The notes: generated from the sequence alone by a model not told the origin. DNA of 64,000 nt from Acidovorax sp. MR-S7 (GCF_000400995.2 NZ_DF238937.1:1-64000), one strand, 5' to 3'; shown: positions 8,343-16,872, counted from the stretch's first letter. A program made the numbers and translations.

Positions 8343-9197
8343 ATGCCATCTGTCTTCCGCTTCCTTTCCGCACTGCCGCTCCGGCTGCTGCACGCCATCG
8401 GCGCGCTGCTGGGGTGGGTGGCGTTCGGCGCCTCGGCCACGTACCGGCGGCGCTTTCTGGAGAACGCCGCGCGCGCAGGCTACCGGCTGCGCGAAGTGCG
8501 CTCGGCCGTGGGCCACGCGGGCCGCATGGTGGCCGAAGCGCCGCGCCTGTGGCTCGCGCCGGCGCTGCCGCCGTGCGAGGTGCGCGGTGCCGAATGCGTG
8601 GAGCGCGCGTGGGAGGCGGGGCGGGGCATCGTCTTCCTCACGCCGCACATCGGCTGCTTCGAGATGTCGGTGCAAGAGGGGGCGCGGCGCTGGGCGCCCG
8701 AGCACGGCCCCTTCACCATCCTCTACCGCCCCGCGCGCCAGCCCTGGCTGGCCCGCGTGATGCAGACGGCGCGCAACCGCCCCGGCATCCACGCGGTGCC
8801 GACCACGCTGCAGGGCGTGCGCCAGATGCTCAAGGCGCTGCGCGCGGGCCGCGCCGTGGGCCTGCTGCCCGACCAGGTGCCGCCGCAGGGGCAGGGCCTG
8901 TGGTCGCCGTTCTTCGGCCGCGACGCCTACACCATGACGCTGGCCGCGCGCCTTGTGCAGCAGACGGGCGCCGCCGTGATCCTTGCGCGCTGCGAGCGCC
9001 TGCCCAGCGGGCGTGGCTACGTGCTGCATCTGGAGGATCTGCCCGAGCCCCTGGCCCCTACACTCGACGCCGCCGTGCGGCAGATCAACCAAGCCATGGA
9101 ACACCTCATCCGCCAAAGCCCCGGGCAGTACCTCTGGGGCTACGCCCGTTACAAGCAGCCGCGCGCCGAGGCGCACACGGTGGAGACGGGCGCGTGA
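8343..9197 (+). CDS. lipid A biosynthesis acyltransferase (LpxL/HtrB family), copy 1
   Basis: The 284-residue inner-membrane acyltransferase adds a secondary acyl chain to the lipid A precursor. The N-terminus FRFLSALPLRLLHAIGALLGW is a membrane anchor. The catalytic HX4E motif is His102 to Glu107 in TPHIGCFE, and LLPDQVPP matches the second conserved block. The gene ends at TGA 9195-9197, overlapping the GTG of a second paralog (GTGA), so they are translationally coupled. Which of the pair acts as LpxL or LpxM is not decidable here. Confidence 0.9.
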   Translation: MPSVFRFLSALPLRLLHAIGALLGWVAFGASATYRRRFLENAARAGYRLREVRSAVGHAGRMVAEAPRLWLAPALPPCEVRGAECVERAWEAGRGIVFLTPHIGCFEMSVQEGARRWAPEHGPFTILYRPARQPWLARVMQTARNRPGIHAVPTTLQGVRQMLKALRAGRAVGLLPDQVPPQGQGLWSPFFGRDAYTMTLAARLVQQTGAAVILARCERLPSGRGYVLHLEDLPEPLAPTLDAAVRQINQAMEHLIRQSPGQYLWGYARYKQPRAEAHTVETGA

Positions 9198-10075
9198 CGT
9201 CGCGGCTGGCATCACGTGTGGGCATCGCGCTGCTGAATCTGCTGGGCCGCCTGCCGCTGCCCGCGCTGCGCGCACTGGGCGCCTTCATCGGCCGGGTGCT
9301 GTTCGTGCTGGCCGCGCCGCGGCGCAAGGTGGCGCTGCGCAACCTGGCGCTGTGCTTTCCCGACGTGCCCGAAGCGCAGCGCCGCGCCTGGGCGCGCGAG
9401 TCGTTCGAGGTGTTCTGCCAGACCTTCCTCGACCGGGGCTGGCTCTGGTCCGCGCCTGAATCGGTGGTGCGCAGCCGCGTGCAGCTCACTGGCGCGGTGC
9501 ACGAGCTAGAGGGCGACACGCCCACCATCGTCTTCGCGCCGCACTTCTACAGCATGGACGCGGGCGGGCTGGCGCTGCCTTTGAGCACCACGCGCGAATT
9601 CACCTCGATCTTCGCCACCAACCCCGACCCGGTGCTGGACGCCTGGTTCATGGGCGGGCGCCAGCGCTTCGGCAACGTGCGCATGCTCAACCGCGCCGAC
9701 GGGGTCAAGCCCATCGTCTCGTGCCTGCGCAAGGGCGGGCTGCTGTACCTGCTGCCCGACATGGACTATGGGCCCACCGACTCGGTCTTCGTGCCCTTCT
9801 TCGCCGTGCCCGATGCGGCCACCATTCCCTCGCTCTCGCGCTTCGCGCGCCTGGGCCGCGCCAAGGTCGTCGCGCTCTACAGCCGCATGACACCCGAGGG
9901 CTACGTGGCCGAACTCACGCCCGCGTGGGAACACTTCCCCACCGACGACCACGTGGCCGACACCGCGCGCATGAACCGCGAGCTGGAGGCGGCCATCCGC
10001 ACCATGCCCGCGCAGTACTACTGGGTGCACCGGCGCTTCAAGACGCGGCCCGAGGGGCAGCCGCCGCTTTATTGA
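9194..10075 (+). CDS. lipid A biosynthesis acyltransferase (LpxL/HtrB family), copy 2
   Basis: The start is GTG 9194, overlapping the previous stop by four bases, and gives 293 residues. The catalytic motif is the HX4D variant, His117 to Asp122 in APHFYSMD, and LLPDMDYG is the second conserved block. The frame stays open far upstream, but that part is a shadow of copy 1. The two paralogs share fold and length but are clearly diverged, suggesting acylation of different positions of lipid A or different chain lengths. A family A repeat directly follows the stop. Confidence 0.9.
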   Translation: MTSRLASRVGIALLNLLGRLPLPALRALGAFIGRVLFVLAAPRRKVALRNLALCFPDVPEAQRRAWARESFEVFCQTFLDRGWLWSAPESVVRSRVQLTGAVHELEGDTPTIVFAPHFYSMDAGGLALPLSTTREFTSIFATNPDPVLDAWFMGGRQRFGNVRMLNRADGVKPIVSCLRKGGLLYLLPDMDYGPTDSVFVPFFAVPDAATIPSLSRFARLGRAKVVALYSRMTPEGYVAELTPAWEHFPTDDHVADTARMNRELEAAIRTMPAQYYWVHRRFKTRPEGQPPLY

Positions 10076-10126
10076 AGAAAAACGGTGCCAGCGCTTGTCC
10101 AGCAAGCGCAACCAGCTATCAGAAAT
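10076..10126 (-). repeat. family A interspersed repeat (copy A2, reversed)
   Basis: Read on the minus strand it starts GATAGCTGGTTGCGCTTGCT and continues with CAAGCGCTGG and a T-run. It sits between the convergent lipid A acyltransferase and alpha/beta hydrolase genes, where the CAGCGCTTGTCCAGCAAGCGC dyad with flanking A/T tracts could help terminate transcription. Confidence 0.75.
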
Positions 10127-10129
10127 GAA

Positions 10130-11038
10130 TCATTCCGCGAGGAAGGCGGCCAGCTCGCACTGCACCAGCGCTGGCTGCTCGTGCACGATCCAGTGCGTGG
10201 CACCTTCCACGCGGCGCACCTGCAGGCGCGGCACCCATTGCTCCAGACCGTCGAGCAAACCGGGCAGCAGGGCGGGGTCGTCCATGCCCCAGAGCACGCG
10301 CGTGGGCGCCTGCACGGCCAGCATCTCCGGCGGCAGCTGCAGGGCGTGGATGCCCTCGTCGCCCGCAGCCGGCGGCCTGAGCGGGCTGGCGCGGTAGTAG
10401 TGGCAGGGGCCGGCCAGGCCCGCGCTCCAGAGCGCCTGGTATCGCGCGCGCAACTCGGGCGTGAGCCAGCCGGGCGCATTGCCGTCGGCGCGGCGGAAGA
10501 AGTTGAACAGGCGGCGAAAGCCGTCCTCGGCCAGCAGCGCCTCGGCATCGGGACGGCGCAGGAAGTGCATGTAGGCGCTGGCGCGCTGCTGGGCGGCGCT
10601 GGTTTGCAGCTCGCGCAGGAACGTGCCCGCGTGCGGCGCGTTGAGCACCATCAGCCGCTCCAGCAGCGCCGGGTGCTGGTTGGCGAGGCTCCACGCCAGC
10701 GCGCCGCCCCAGTCGTGCGCCACCACGGCCGAGGCGCGCCCGCCCTCGGCGGCGATCAGCGCGGCCAGGTCTTGCACCAGCAGCCGGGGGCGGTAGTCGG
10801 CTTGTGCAGCGGGTGCGCTCGACGGCGCGTAGCCGCGCAGGAACGGCGCTACGCAGCGGTAGCCGCCATGGGCCGGATCGGCGAAGCGGGCCAGCAGCGC
10901 GTCCCAGACGAAAGCGCCCTCGGGAAATCCGTGCAGGAACAGCAGCAGCGGGCGGCCCGGCGCACCTGCCACGCGGCAGTGCAGGGTGATGCCGTGCGGC
11001 AGGGCATGCGCGGTTTCTTGTACGGGGGCGTGCGTCAT
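10130..11038 (-). CDS. alpha/beta hydrolase, epoxide hydrolase-like
   Basis: This 302-residue alpha/beta-hydrolase has HGFP at 36-39 (oxyanion region) and the nucleophile elbow AHDWGG with Asp109. An aspartate nucleophile is typical of soluble epoxide hydrolases and haloalkane dehalogenases rather than esterases. His282 in EGATHWIVHEQP and an acidic residue in LWGMDDPALL complete the probable triad. The physiological substrate is unknown. The LysR gene lies just upstream on the same strand (3 bases between), so both may share a transcript, although a family A repeat covers the LysR 3' end. Confidence 0.85.
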   Translation of the reverse strand: MTHAPVQETAHALPHGITLHCRVAGAPGRPLLLFLHGFPEGAFVWDALLARFADPAHGGYRCVAPFLRGYAPSSAPAAQADYRPRLLVQDLAALIAAEGGRASAVVAHDWGGALAWSLANQHPALLERLMVLNAPHAGTFLRELQTSAAQQRASAYMHFLRRPDAEALLAEDGFRRLFNFFRRADGNAPGWLTPELRARYQALWSAGLAGPCHYYRASPLRPPAAGDEGIHALQLPPEMLAVQAPTRVLWGMDDPALLPGLLDGLEQWVPRLQVRRVEGATHWIVHEQPALVQCELAAFLAE

Positions 11039-11041
11039 GTG

Positions 11042-11962
11042 CTATTTCTTTCGTAGCTGCTTGCGCTTGACGGGTAAGCGCTGGAGGCTTATTTCATTCA
11101 AATTGTCGAAAAATGCCTGTGCCGCAGGCGACAGCGGCCGGCCGCGCCGGCGCACCACGCCCACGCTGCGCGCGATGCGCGGGGCCACCAGCGGCACGCC
11201 GACGAGGGAGGTGCCTGCGGCCAGCGCCAATTGCGGCACCGCGCCCACGCCCACGCCCGCCTCGGCCAGGCTCAGCACGGCGGGCACGTGCTGCGCTTCG
11301 CAGTGCCAGCGCGGGCGGGCGCCGCTGCCGGCCAGGCCCTGCTCGATCAGCAGCCGGTTGCCGCTGCCCGGCGCCAGCGCGATGCAATCGTGCGCGGCCA
11401 GTTCGGCCCAGCTGACTTCCGGGCGTTGCGCCAGCGGGTGGTCGCGGCGGCAGGCGAGCACGAAGGGCTCGTCCACCAGCGGGTCGAAGTCCAGGTCGGG
11501 CTCCTGCGTGCCCAGGTAGCTGATGCCGAAGTCGGCCTCCGCGCGCGCTACCGACATCAGGATTTCCGGCGCCGGCTGGTCCAGCACGCGCAGGCGGATG
11601 CGCGGAAAGCGCTGCTGGAAACCGCGCGCGGCCCGTGCCACGAAGTTGTCCACGGCCGAGGGGATGCAGGCCACGGTGACCAGGCCGTGGATGCGCTCGG
11701 CCAGGTCGGCCATGCCCAGCAACGCGCCCCCCAGCTCGGCCAGCACGTGCCGCGCGCGCGGCAGGAAGGCGCGGCCCATGGCGTTCAGCTCCACCTTGCG
11801 CGTGCTGCGCTCCAGCAGGCGAAAGCCCAGCGCCTGCTCCAGCTTGTCCACGCGACGCGACAGGGCGGGTTGCGACAGGTGCAGCGCCTCGGCGGCGGCG
11901 CGGAAGCTGGCGAGGTCGGCCACGGCGACGAAGGCGCGCAGGTCGGAAAGGTCGAAATTCAT
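11042..11962 (-). CDS. LysR family transcriptional regulator
   Basis: This 306-residue regulator has an N-terminal winged helix-turn-helix (residues 1-60, with SFRAAAEALHLSQPALSRRVDKLE) and a LysR substrate-binding domain (about 88-290). It is divergent from the Bug receptor/dehydrogenase operon starting at 12057 and so probably controls it in response to a small carboxylate. ATG 11962 is preferred to a TTG at 11968. The last roughly 18 residues, ending RLPVKRKQLRKK, are encoded by a family A repeat and are probably not part of the ancestral protein. Confidence 0.9.
   Translation of the reverse strand: MNFDLSDLRAFVAVADLASFRAAAEALHLSQPALSRRVDKLEQALGFRLLERSTRKVELNAMGRAFLPRARHVLAELGGALLGMADLAERIHGLVTVACIPSAVDNFVARAARGFQQRFPRIRLRVLDQPAPEILMSVARAEADFGISYLGTQEPDLDFDPLVDEPFVLACRRDHPLAQRPEVSWAELAAHDCIALAPGSGNRLLIEQGLAGSGARPRWHCEAQHVPAVLSLAEAGVGVGAVPQLALAAGTSLVGVPLVAPRIARSVGVVRRRGRPLSPAAQAFFDNLNEISLQRLPVKRKQLRKK
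11052..11102 (+). repeat. family A interspersed repeat, short form (copy A3)
   Basis: It contains TAGCTGCTTGCGCTTG followed by AAGCGCTGGAGGC. It lies wholly within the 3' end of the LysR gene and encodes its basic C-terminal tail. Confidence 0.75.
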
Positions 11963-12056
11963 GCGCAAAGCAAATCAATCCAACAGATCTTTGCAATTTA
12001 CAGCCAAGCGCGTTGCCGCGACGATGCGCGGCATTCGATTGCTACGGAGATTGCGC
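11963..12056. promoter_or_regulatory. divergent LysR/Bug operon control region
   Basis: The 94 bases between the divergent starts hold an inverted repeat, GCAAAG (11965-11970) and CTTTGC (11989-11994), spaced by 18 bases, within an AT-rich patch. Such a dyad is a plausible LysR-regulator site. GGAGA at 12046-12050 is a well-spaced ribosome-binding site for the Bug gene at 12057. Confidence 0.4.
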
Positions 12057-13025
12057 ATGTTCATCCCCCGCTGGAAGGCCACCCTGGCCGGCCTCGCCCT
12101 CGTTCCGCTGGCCGCCGTGGCCCAGGCCCCCTGGCCCGCGCGCGCCATCACGCTCATCGTGCCCTTCGCCGCGGGCGGCGGCACCGACAGCATCGCGCGC
12201 GACATCGCCAAGAACATGGCCGAGCGGCTGGGCCAGCCCGTGGTGGTGGACAACCGTGGCGGCGCGGGCGGCGCCATCGGCGCCCAGGCCGTGGCCAAGG
12301 CCGCGCCGGACGGCTATACGCTGCTGTTCGCCACATCGACCTTCGCCACCAACGCGGCCGTGGAGCCCAAGCTGCCCTACGACCCGGTGAAGGACTTCGC
12401 GCCCGTGGCCATGATCGGTCGCGGCCCGCTGCTGGTCGTCACCAGCAAGCAGCTCGGCGTGGGCAGCGTGGCCCAGCTCGTGGCGGCGGCCAAGGCTAGG
12501 CCCGAGGGGCTGAACTTCTGCTCCGCCGGCAACGGCAGCATCAACCACCTGGCGGGCGAGATGTTCCGCCAGAAGACGGGCCTTGCGATGACGCACGTGC
12601 CCTTCAAGGGCAGCGCCCCGGCCACGGTGGAGCTGCTGTCCGGGCGCGTGGACCTGTTCTTCGCCACCGTGCCCACGATCCAGAGCCACCTGAAGGACAA
12701 CCAGCTCGGCCTGCTGGCCGTGACCAGCGCCAAGCGCTCGCGCCTGTTCCCCGACCTGCCCACGCTGGCCGAGGCCGGCGTGCCGGGCTACGACGTGACC
12801 ACTTGGTGGGGCGTGCTGGCGCCCGCCAAGACGCCCGCGCCCATCGTCGAGGCACTGAACCGCGCCGTGAACGAATCGGCCGCCGCCGAACCGGTCAAGG
12901 GCCGGCTGCAGCACGAGGGCGCCGACCCGGTGCGCCTGACGCCCGCCGCGTTCGGCGAGGAGTTGCGCAAGGAGCTGGCGCTGTGGCGCAACGTAGCCGC
13001 CGCGCCGGGCATGCAACTGAAATGA
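12057..13025 (+). CDS. Bug/TctC family periplasmic solute-binding protein, first copy
   Basis: The 322-residue protein has a signal peptide (MFIPRWKATLAGLALVPLAA, cleavage probably after AVAQA) followed by the Bug fold: WPARAITLIVPFAAGGGTDSIAR, PVVVDNRGGAGGAIG and HVPFKGSAPA, which form the carboxylate-binding loops. Bug proteins bind carboxylated or aromatic small molecules, sometimes for tripartite TctABC uptake. No transporter membrane genes are adjacent. It is the first gene of an operon divergent from a LysR gene. Ligand unknown. Confidence 0.92.
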   Translation: MFIPRWKATLAGLALVPLAAVAQAPWPARAITLIVPFAAGGGTDSIARDIAKNMAERLGQPVVVDNRGGAGGAIGAQAVAKAAPDGYTLLFATSTFATNAAVEPKLPYDPVKDFAPVAMIGRGPLLVVTSKQLGVGSVAQLVAAAKARPEGLNFCSAGNGSINHLAGEMFRQKTGLAMTHVPFKGSAPATVELLSGRVDLFFATVPTIQSHLKDNQLGLLAVTSAKRSRLFPDLPTLAEAGVPGYDVTTWWGVLAPAKTPAPIVEALNRAVNESAAAEPVKGRLQHEGADPVRLTPAAFGEELRKELALWRNVAAAPGMQLK

Positions 13026-13195
13026 AACGACAACCCCCTGAGACGCTTCGCGTCTTCCCCCTTCTCTCTACGCGCTGCGCGCTAAGGGAAGGGGGACGCA
13101 GCCAGCGCGGCGGGGCGGCCCTTGCGCGGCTGCCTGCGCATGGGGTGCGCCAGTTTCATGCCGTGTGGGTGGCGCGCAGCGCCGTGGAAAACTGA
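13022..13195 (+). repeat. family B intra-operon structured repeat (copy B1)
   Basis: A roughly 170-base element fills the gap between the two Bug genes. It contains a CCCCCTT/AAGGGGG stem with an inner GC-rich hairpin, then CAGCGCGGCGGGGCGGCCCT, and ends just before the next ribosome-binding site. A close relative lies at 55393-55558 in the amino-acid ABC operon, in the same orientation and also just after a solute-binding-protein gene. Confidence 0.8.
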
Positions 13196-13207
13196 AGGAG
13201 ACACGCT

Positions 13208-14188
13208 ATGCAACACACCTTGTCCCGCCGCAGCTTCGTGGGCGCTTCCACCGCGCTGGCCCTGGCCGGCTGGGCCCGTGCCCAGGACGGCTACCCGAAC
13301 AAGCCCCTCACCGTCATCGTGCCCTACGCGCCGGGCGGGCAGGGCGACGTGTTCGCGCGCCTCGTCGGCGAGCCGCTGGCGCGCGCGCTCGGCCAGCCCG
13401 TGGTGGTGGACAACCGCCCCGGTGCCAGCGGCGCGCTGGGCACCCGGCTGGCTGCGCGCGCGCCGGCCGACGGCTACACGCTGCTCATGGGGCAGACGGG
13501 TGAGATCGCCATCAACGGCGCCGCCATGAAGAACCCGGGCTACGACGCGCTCAAGGATCTGCGCGCCGTGGCCCTGGTGGGCGATGCGCCGCTGGTGCTG
13601 GCCGTGCCCGCCGCCTCGCCGTTCAGAACCCTGGCCGATCTGGTGCAGGCTGCGCGCGAGCGGCCGGGCAGCGTGGCCTACGCCTCGTCGGGCACGGCCA
13701 CGCCGGGCCACCTGGCCGCCGCCGAACTGGCCGCGCGCACCGGCACGCAGATGACGCACGTCCCCTACAAGGGCGCGGGCCAGGCCATCACCGACCTGAT
13801 CGGCGCGCAGGTGCAGTTCTTCTTCGCCAGCGCTTCGTCCATCGTCGGGCACGTGAAGGGCGGCAAGGTGCGGGCACTGGCCGTCTCCAAGCCCGCACGC
13901 ATTGCCGCGCTGCCTGGCGTGCCCGCGGTGTCGGACACGCTGCCGGGCTTCGCCTTCAGCCTCTGGGGCGGCTACTTCGCCCCGCGCGGCACGCCCGATG
14001 CGGTGGTCGAACGGCTGGCGGGCGAGATCGGCCGCATCACCGGCCAAGGGCCGCTGCGCGATCGCCTGGAGGCGGAGGGCAGCGCGGTGGAGCCCGGCAC
14101 GCCCAAGAGCTTCGACGCCTTCGTGCGTGCCGAGGTCGACAAATATGCGCGGCTGGTCAAGGCCGCGGGCGCCACACTCGAAGGCTGA
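13208..14188 (+). CDS. Bug/TctC family periplasmic solute-binding protein, second copy
   Basis: This 326-residue protein starts MQHTLSRRSFVGASTALALA, a signal with an RRSF pair that could be recognised by Tat. The Bug landmarks follow: YPNKPLTVIVPYAPGGQGD, PVVVDNRPGASGALG, HVPYKGAGQA. A ribosome-binding site (GAAGGAG) precedes the ATG. It is paralogous to the preceding gene but separated by a family B repeat of about 180 bases. Two receptors in one operon suggest two related substrates or divergent uptake and sensing roles. Ligand unknown. Confidence 0.92.
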   Translation: MQHTLSRRSFVGASTALALAGWARAQDGYPNKPLTVIVPYAPGGQGDVFARLVGEPLARALGQPVVVDNRPGASGALGTRLAARAPADGYTLLMGQTGEIAINGAAMKNPGYDALKDLRAVALVGDAPLVLAVPAASPFRTLADLVQAARERPGSVAYASSGTATPGHLAAAELAARTGTQMTHVPYKGAGQAITDLIGAQVQFFFASASSIVGHVKGGKVRALAVSKPARIAALPGVPAVSDTLPGFAFSLWGGYFAPRGTPDAVVERLAGEIGRITGQGPLRDRLEAEGSAVEPGTPKSFDAFVRAEVDKYARLVKAAGATLEG

Positions 14189-14214
14189 GCCTTTCAACGA
14201 ACGGAAAACTTCTC

Positions 14215-15264
14215 ATGAAAATCGTCGTACTCCCCGGGGATGGCATCGGCCCCGAAACCATGGCCGCCACGGTAGAAGTGCTGCAGGCCGCATCCCAGCG
14301 CTTCGGCCTGGATCTGCAGCTCGATCACGACGTAGCCGGGCACGAAAGCCTGCGCCGCCACGGCACCACCGTCACCCCCGCGCTGCTGGCCAAGGTGAAG
14401 GCGGCCGACGGGCTGATGCTCGGCCCCATGTCCACCTACGACTACACGGACGAGATCAATCCGTCCAGGTTCTTCCGCAAGGAGCTGGACCTGTACGCCA
14501 ACATCCGCCCCGCGCGCACCTGGCCCGGCGTGCCGCACAAGGTGGACGCGTTCGACCTCGTGGTGGTGCGCGAGAACACCGAGGGCTTCTATGCCGACCG
14601 CAACATCGCCTCCGGCGGCAGCGAGATGCTCATCACGCCCGACGTGGCGGTGTCGCTGCGGCGCATCACGCGCGGCTGCTGCGAGCGCATCGCGCGCTCG
14701 GCTTTCGAACTGGCGATGACGCGCAAGCGCCACGTGAGCATCGTGCACAAGGCCAACGTGCTCAAGCTGGGCGACGGCATGTTCATCGAGGAATGCCAGC
14801 GCGTGGCGCGCGACTTCCCCGAAGTGCAGGTGGACGAGTTCATCGTCGACGCCATGATGGCCCACGTGGTGCGCGCGCCGCAGCGCTTCGACGTGATCGT
14901 CACCACCAACATGTTCGGCGACATCCTCTCGGACCTGACGGCCGAGCTCTCGGGCAGCCTGGGCCTGGGCGGCTCGGTCAACGCCGGACGCGACCACGCC
15001 ATGGGCCAGGCCGCGCACGGCTCGGCGCCCGACATCGCGGGGCAGGACATCGCCAATCCGTTCTCGCTGATCCTCTCGGCCGGGCAACTGCTGGGCTGGC
15101 ACGGCCAGCGCCACGGCCTGCCGGCCTTCCTGGCGGCGGCTGAGGCCATCGAGCGCACCGCCGCCGCCGCCGTGGAGGCGGGCGAGGCCACGCGCGACGC
15201 GGGCGGCCGCCTGGGTACGGCCGCCACCGGGCGCGCCTTCGCGCAGCGCCTGCAGGGGGCGTGA
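14215..15264 (+). CDS. isocitrate/isopropylmalate dehydrogenase family protein
   Basis: This 349-residue NAD(P)-dependent beta-decarboxylating dehydrogenase has VLPGDGIGPE at the N-terminus, RENTEGFYADR (substrate phosphate/carboxylate region), the catalytic lysine block HKANVLKLGDG, and the metal-binding aspartates in MFGDILSDLTAE. It oxidises and decarboxylates a 2-hydroxy acid such as 3-isopropylmalate, isocitrate or tartrate. Because it sits in a Bug/LigI-like operon rather than a leu cluster, a catabolic substrate is more likely than leucine biosynthesis. It overlaps the next gene by one base (TGATG). Confidence 0.88.
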   Translation: MKIVVLPGDGIGPETMAATVEVLQAASQRFGLDLQLDHDVAGHESLRRHGTTVTPALLAKVKAADGLMLGPMSTYDYTDEINPSRFFRKELDLYANIRPARTWPGVPHKVDAFDLVVVRENTEGFYADRNIASGGSEMLITPDVAVSLRRITRGCCERIARSAFELAMTRKRHVSIVHKANVLKLGDGMFIEECQRVARDFPEVQVDEFIVDAMMAHVVRAPQRFDVIVTTNMFGDILSDLTAELSGSLGLGGSVNAGRDHAMGQAAHGSAPDIAGQDIANPFSLILSAGQLLGWHGQRHGLPAFLAAAEAIERTAAAAVEAGEATRDAGGRLGTAATGRAFAQRLQGA

Positions 15265-16085
15265 TGGTCGCCGGCGCGTGCGACTGCCACACGCACGTTT
15301 TCGGCCCGCGCGCCGACTACCCCATGGTGGACGCGCGCCACTACACGCCCGGGCCCGCGCCGCTGGCTGCGCTGCGCGCGCACCTCGCGGGCCTGGGGCT
15401 GGAGCGCGTAGTGCTGGTGCAGCCCAGCGTCTACGGCACCGACAACCGCTGCTTGCTCGACGCGCTGGCGGCGCTGGATGGCGCGGGGCGCAGCATCGCC
15501 GTGCTGGAGGATGGCGTAGACGCCGCTGCGCTGCGCGAGCTGCATGCGCGCGGGATGCGCGGCGTGCGGATCAATCTGGAAAGCGCGGGGCTGCGCGACA
15601 TCGCGGGCACACGCGCCCTGCTGCAGGCCTGGAGCGCGCGCGTGGCCGACCTTGGCTGGCATGTGCAGCTCTATGCCGCCCAGCCCGTGGTGCTGGCGCT
15701 GGCCGAGGATCTTGCACGGCTGCCGTCGCCCGTGGTGCTCGACCACTTCGCGCTGGCCGATGCGCTGCCCGGTGCGGATGCGTTGACGGATCTGCTGCGC
15801 ACGGGGCGCGTCCACGTGAAGCTCTCGGCGCCGTATCGCCTGGCATCGCCCTCCCTGGCCGATGCCTGGGCACGCCATTTAACCGACGCGGCGCCCGGCG
15901 CGCTGCTGTGGGCGAGCGACTGGCCGCACACGGCGCGCGACCCGGGCCGCGCGGCGCACGAGGTCAGTGCCTACCGTGTGGTGCCGGCGGATGCGCTGCG
16001 CGAGCAGATCGCGCGCTGGCTGCCCGGCGTGGAACTGCGCCGCCGCGTGCTGGCGGACAACCCCGCGCGGCTATACGGGTTCTGA
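15264..16085 (+). CDS. amidohydrolase family 2 protein (LigI-like lactonase)
   Basis: This 273-residue TIM-barrel hydrolase opens with ACDCHTHVFGPRADYP, the H-x-H metal site of the amidohydrolase superfamily and very like 2-pyrone-4,6-dicarboxylate lactonase LigI. VVLDHFALAD and LLWASDWPHT supply the later catalytic His and Asp. ATG 15264 overlaps the dehydrogenase TGA, indicating coupling. Its 3' end overlaps the convergent engB by 15 bases. A lactone or cyclic dicarboxylate produced or used by the dehydrogenase pathway is the likely substrate, by inference. Confidence 0.85.
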   Translation: MVAGACDCHTHVFGPRADYPMVDARHYTPGPAPLAALRAHLAGLGLERVVLVQPSVYGTDNRCLLDALAALDGAGRSIAVLEDGVDAAALRELHARGMRGVRINLESAGLRDIAGTRALLQAWSARVADLGWHVQLYAAQPVVLALAEDLARLPSPVVLDHFALADALPGADALTDLLRTGRVHVKLSAPYRLASPSLADAWARHLTDAAPGALLWASDWPHTARDPGRAAHEVSAYRVVPADALREQIARWLPGVELRRRVLADNPARLYGF

Positions 16086-16787
16086 ACCGGGTTCGGCATC
16101 CGGCGCGGCGGCGGGTTCCATCGCAGGGTGGGACCACTGCCACAGCAGCTGCACCACCTCGTCCACGCCCTGTCTCTTGAGCGCGGAGAACATCCGCACC
16201 TCGCCGCCGCCGGCCTGCAGCCGCGTGATCGACAGCGCCTTGGCCTGCTCGGCGCGCGTGAGCTTGTCGGCCTTGGTGAGCAGTACCAGGAACTTCAGCC
16301 CCGCCTCCACGCGCGGGCGCACGGCGTCGAGCAGCGCCTCGTCCAGCTCCGTCAGCCCCAGGCGCGGGTCGCACAGCAGCACGATGGCCGTGAGGCTCTC
16401 GCGGCTGATGAGGTAGTTGAGCATCACGCGCTGCCAGCGCTGCTTGTCGTCGCGCGACACGGCGGCGTAGCCGTAGCCGGGCAGGTCAGCCAGCACCGCG
16501 TCCATCACGCCCTGGCGGCCCAGCGCGAACAGGTTGATGTGCTGGGTGCGGCCGGGCTTCTTGGAGGCAAAGGCGAGCTGGCGCTGCTGCGTGAGCGTGT
16601 TGATGCAGGTGGACTTGCCCGCGTTGGAGCGGCCGACGAAGGCGATCTCCGGCACGGTGATCTCGGGCAGGTGGTGCAGTTGGGCGGCGGTGGTCAGAAA
16701 GCGCGCGGTGTGCATCCATCCCAGTGCGGCCTTGGCATCGGGCAATTCGGGCAGGCCGGGCGCCGGTGCGTGCGGTGTGGTTGACAT
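16071..16787 (-). CDS. engB: ribosome biogenesis GTP-binding protein EngB/YsxC
   Basis: This 238-residue GTPase of the TRAFAC class assists 50S ribosome assembly. It has G1 GRSNAGKST at 52-60, G3 DLPGYG and G4 TKAD; SALKRQGVDE matches the family's C-terminal block. ATG 16787 (MSTTPHAPAP) is chosen because upstream codons to 16826 lie in the divergent promoter region. The C-terminal tail is longer and Ala/Pro/Glu-rich. It is divergent from the cytochrome c4 gene. Confidence 0.95.
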   Translation of the reverse strand: MSTTPHAPAPGLPELPDAKAALGWMHTARFLTTAAQLHHLPEITVPEIAFVGRSNAGKSTCINTLTQQRQLAFASKKPGRTQHINLFALGRQGVMDAVLADLPGYGYAAVSRDDKQRWQRVMLNYLISRESLTAIVLLCDPRLGLTELDEALLDAVRPRVEAGLKFLVLLTKADKLTRAEQAKALSITRLQAGGGEVRMFSALKRQGVDEVVQLLWQWSHPAMEPAAAPDAEPGSEPV

Positions 16788-16872
16788 AGATCGGGTTTTC
16801 AGGGGATGGAGCGAAACAGGGTGCATTGTAGAATCGCGGGGTTTTGCCGCTCGTTACACAAGAACCCCCGAT
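16788..16872. promoter_or_regulatory. engB / cytochrome c4 divergent promoter region
   Basis: Only 85 bases separate the two start codons. ATTGTAGAAT (16825-16834) offers a TAGAAT -10 on the plus strand and TACAAT on the minus strand, but neither has a convincing -35 at the usual distance. Confidence 0.25.
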
